From assembly GCA_030612225.1 (NCBI GenBank), contig JAUWOH010000134.1, forward strand, positions 1 through 7,471: a DNA stretch of 7,471 nt, written 5' to 3'. The first letter of the stretch is position 1. The number at the start of each line of letters is the position of its first letter. Positions 5,894-7,471 of the stretch are shown piece after piece. A program made the translations under genes and the position numbers. A model generated the notes under the pieces. That model was given only the letters and a program-made list of their open reading frames with translations. It ran no database searches and had not been told where the DNA came from. This DNA is from Desulfobacteraceae bacterium (GTDB taxonomy: Bacteria > Desulfobacterota > Desulfobacteria > Desulfobacterales > JAUWMJ01).

Positions 5894-5975
5894 AAGCTAA
5901 ATCCGAATATTGCCCGATCTTTTAACTAATTGATATCCGGTCATTTTGGGCACTAAAATATTCGGACTTAGTCTT
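5894..5975. repeat. Long imperfect inverted repeat
   Basis: CTAAATCCGAATATT (5897-5911) matches the reverse complement of AATATTCGGACTTAG (5957-5971) at 14 of 15 positions. A further AAG (5894-5896) pairs with CTT (5973-5975) past a bulge, and GCCC (5912-5915 area) can pair with GGGC inside. It begins about 60 bp past the kinase-like stop. No T-run follows the right arm, so it resembles a small palindromic (MITE-like) element more than a simple terminator. Confidence 0.75.
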
Positions 5976-6068
5976 AGGGCTCGATCTAAAATAACTTGGC
6001 ATTTTTGCACCCTAAGGGCATTTGCTTCGCGGCACATCCCAACTTTACCATATCTTTAACCGAGCCCT
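5976..6068. repeat. Second inverted repeat enclosing a palindromic core
   Basis: AGGGCTCG (5976-5983) and CGAGCCCT (6061-6068) are exact reverse complements, and 9 of 10 bases pair if extended by two. They directly abut the preceding inverted repeat, which ends at 5975. The enclosed 77 bp contains CCCTAAGGG, which can itself fold. Read on the minus strand the interior gives LGCAAKQMPLGCKNAK, which might be a repeat-encoded pattern. Its right arm ends 73 bp before the mtnA start. Confidence 0.6.
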
Positions 6069-6110
6069 TACCTCCGTGTGATCGAATTCCAAAATTTAAA
6101 ATAAAATTTG

Positions 6111-6133
6111 TATTATACTTGCTTTTCGAAAGG
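6111..6133 (+). promoter_or_regulatory. Possible -10 box and ribosome binding site of mtnA
   Basis: TATACT (6114-6119) matches the -10 consensus at 5 of 6 positions but has no good -35 partner. AAAGG (6129-6133) lies 8 bases before the mtnA ATG and is a fair ribosome binding site. The promoter assignment is tentative; the ribosome binding site is reasonable. Confidence 0.35.
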
Positions 6134-6141
6134 TTTAAATT

Positions 6142-7263
6142 ATGAAAGAAAACAGCAAAAAGACTCGCCCCATCTGGTTGGATGAGGATTTGAAAGTTAT
6201 CAAAATTATTGACCAAAGGCGTCTTCCCCACGAGTTTGTTATTGAAGACTTAAAAACAGTTGATGACGTAATAATGGCCATAAAAGAGATGTATGTGAGA
6301 GGTGCACCCCTTATCGGTGCAACTGCGGCATACGGTGTATATCTTGCGGCCCTGAATTCTCCGGGAACAACTATAAGTAAAGACTATCTCAAAAAAGAAT
6401 GCGGCAGAATTAAATCTGCAAGACCCACGGCGGTAAATCTTATTTGGGCTGCGGACAGAGTCTTATCTAAAATTCTGGAAGTAAAAAATGCCCGGAAAGT
6501 AATTGACATTGCCAAAGAAGAGGCTGAAAAAATTGCAGATGAGGAGTCTGACAACTGCAGGAAAATAGGCGAACACGGACTAAAATTAATTGAGGAAATC
6601 AGCCGCAACAAAAAGGGAAAAACAGTCAATATATTAACCCACTGCAATGCAGGATGGCTTGCCTGTGTTGAATACGGCACGGCAACTGCACCAATTTATG
6701 CTGCATTTGACACAGGAATAGATGTGCATGTATGGGTGGATGAAACCAGACCTCTTAACCAGGGGGCGAGGCTGACAGCCTGGGAGCTTGGAGAATATGG
6801 CGTAAAACATACTGTAATTACCGACAACGCCGGCGGTCATCTCATGCAGCACGGTATGGTTGATATGGTCATCGTTGGCACAGACAGAACCACATATACC
6901 GGTGATGTTGCAAACAAGATCGGAACTTATCTAAAAGCGCTTGCAGCCAAAGACAATAATATTCCTTTTTATGTCGCCCTTCCATCCAGCACTTTTGACT
7001 GGTCATTACAAAACGGAATCAATGAGATTCCCATAGAAAAACGCGATCCGGATGAAATAAGATATATACAGGGTTTAGACAACAATACCATAAGAAGTGT
7101 TCTGGTTCCTCCCCCCAAAAGCCATGTTGCAAATTACGCATTTGATGTAACGCCGGCAAGGCTTGTTACAGGTTTTATAACCGAAAGGGGTATCTGCAAG
7201 GCAACCGAAAATGATATAAAGAGGTTGTTTCCGGAAAAAAGACAGGCAAAAATGACAGCATAA
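6142..7263 (+). CDS. mtnA: S-methyl-5-thioribose-1-phosphate isomerase
   Basis: Converts 5-methylthioribose-1-phosphate to 5-methylthioribulose-1-phosphate, a step in methylthioadenosine recycling (methionine salvage or the anaerobic MTA shunts), in the cytoplasm. Homologous to eIF2B alpha-type proteins. The 373-residue length is normal. Family landmarks are all present: YVRGAPLIGATAAYG (51-65), PTAVNLIWA (95-103), ILTHCNAGWLA (164-174) with the catalytic Cys at 168, ETRPLNQGARLTAWEL (201-216), VGTDR (245-249) with the catalytic Asp at 248, and GDVANKIGTYLKAL (254-267). The loop after the Asp reads TTYT rather than the more usual variants with NG, a subfamily difference. Its nearest partner in the pathway here is ade, about 4.4 kb upstream, which would handle the adenine released with MTR-1-P. 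The nucleoside phosphorylase and the downstream dehydratase or aldolase genes are not in this window. A multi-armed palindrome follows its stop. Confidence 0.96.
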   Translation: MKENSKKTRPIWLDEDLKVIKIIDQRRLPHEFVIEDLKTVDDVIMAIKEMYVRGAPLIGATAAYGVYLAALNSPGTTISKDYLKKECGRIKSARPTAVNLIWAADRVLSKILEVKNARKVIDIAKEEAEKIADEESDNCRKIGEHGLKLIEEISRNKKGKTVNILTHCNAGWLACVEYGTATAPIYAAFDTGIDVHVWVDETRPLNQGARLTAWELGEYGVKHTVITDNAGGHLMQHGMVDMVIVGTDRTTYTGDVANKIGTYLKALAAKDNNIPFYVALPSSTFDWSLQNGINEIPIEKRDPDEIRYIQGLDNNTIRSVLVPPPKSHVANYAFDVTPARLVTGFITERGICKATENDIKRLFPEKRQAKMTA

Positions 7264-7285
7264 ACGTTGGGATGAGCATCAATAT

Positions 7286-7437
7286 AGAGAGCCAATTTCA
7301 AAACGCCCCGCTCAAAGTCTGGGATCTTCGACTTGACTTTGAACCACGGTTAAATGAAATACTGATTTAACCCCGATGAAATAGGCCTTGCATTTCACTA
7401 GGCAGGCAAAATTAAAACGTTTTGAAACCGGCTCTCT
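7286..7437. repeat. 152-bp multi-armed inverted-repeat element after mtnA
   Basis: The outer arms 7286-7305 and 7418-7437 match as reverse complements at 18 of 20 positions (AGAGAGCC..TTTCAAAACG against CGTTTTGAAA..GGCTCTCT). Inside are three more perfect inverted repeats in series: TCAAAGTC (7312-7319) with GACTTTGA (7335-7342), GGTTAAAT (7348-7355) with ATTTAACC (7365-7372), and TGAAAT (7377-7382) with ATTTCA (7392-7397). Together they predict a closing stem with three hairpins, a four-way-junction shape. It may be a MITE-like element or a structured RNA. It starts 22 bp past the mtnA stop. Confidence 0.75.
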
Positions 7438-7450
7438 TTTATTATTTTTT
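7418..7450 (+). terminator. Probable 3' end of the mtnA transcript
   Basis: The right arm of the multi-armed element ends in GGCTCTCT and is followed by a T-rich run (TTT at 7438-7440, then TTTTTT at 7445-7450). A stem with a downstream U-tract fits intrinsic termination, but the pairing arm is over 110 bases upstream, which is long for a terminator stem, and the U-tract is interrupted by ATTA. Confidence 0.35.
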
Positions 7451-7471
7451 AATGATTTGGCTTTCGATCTT

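Larger units (their letters stand above)
5834..6141. other. Structured spacer between the kinase-like gene and mtnA
   Basis: This is a 308-bp non-coding stretch, AT-rich at both ends, with two adjacent inverted-repeat structures in the middle (listed separately). A minus-strand frame crosses it (5986-6231) but runs into mtnA, has no ribosome binding site, and most of its distinctive residues come from the palindromic part. No SAM or purine riboswitch consensus is recognisable ahead of mtnA. Confidence 0.5.

Noticed and set aside
5997..6008. Sigma54 promoter (TGGC...TTGC)
   Set aside because: TGGCATTTTTGC has the GG and GC elements too close together (7 instead of 10 bases).
6069..6141. SAM riboswitch ahead of mtnA
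   Set aside because: None of the conserved SAM-riboswitch core segments can be recognised, and only 73 bp lie between the inverted repeat and the start codon.
5986..6231. Minus-strand frame of 81 codons across the spacer before mtnA
   Set aside because: It overlaps the mtnA start, has no ribosome binding site, and its conserved-looking part coincides with the inverted-repeat core.

Overview
The window reads as a chromosomal stretch from an anaerobic deltaproteobacterium (Desulfobacterota, most likely a Desulfobacterales-type sulfate reducer). This rests on the protein set: an acetyl-CoA hydrolase/transferase-like domain fused to a GNAT domain, a cytidylate-kinase-like P-loop protein, a long adenine deaminase and MtnA. 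It also rests on moderate-to-low GC with roomy spacers full of small degenerate tandem repeats and palindromes. No 16S, tRNA or other taxon marker is present, so the assignment is an inference.

Layout: five protein genes, all on the + strand. (1) 73-1785 adenine deaminase (ade), preceded by an 8-bp tandem repeat. (2) A 560-bp spacer (1786-2345) with a short ORF that has a strong ribosome binding site and runs into a long palindrome. (3) 2346-2834 a 162-residue cyclic-nucleotide-binding-fold protein without a DNA-binding domain. (4) A spacer with a 12-bp inverted repeat and a near-perfect 22-bp palindrome. (5) 3009-4898 a 629-residue CoA-transferase-like/GNAT fusion. (6) A spacer with a heptamer tandem repeat. 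(7) 5162-5833 a cytidylate-kinase-like protein. (8) A 308-bp spacer with two adjacent inverted-repeat structures. (9) 6142-7263 mtnA. (10) A 152-bp multi-armed palindromic element ending in a T-rich tract. Every gene is separated by 170 bp or more, so this is not a tight operon, although all genes are co-directional.

Functionally there are two themes. Ade and MtnA are both tied to turnover of adenine and methylthioadenosine: MTA phosphorolysis gives adenine plus methylthioribose-1-phosphate, and these are the substrates of Ade and MtnA. The phosphorylase itself is not in the window. The middle genes are the more interesting part. A Pat-like acetyltransferase domain is fused to a CoA-transferase fold that seems to have lost its catalytic glutamate, and just upstream is a stand-alone cNMP-fold sensor. 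This suggests a protein-acetylation switch whose sensor domain is encoded separately, rather than fused as in mycobacterial Pat. That reading is a hypothesis. The cytidylate-kinase-like gene follows it and may or may not belong to the same system.
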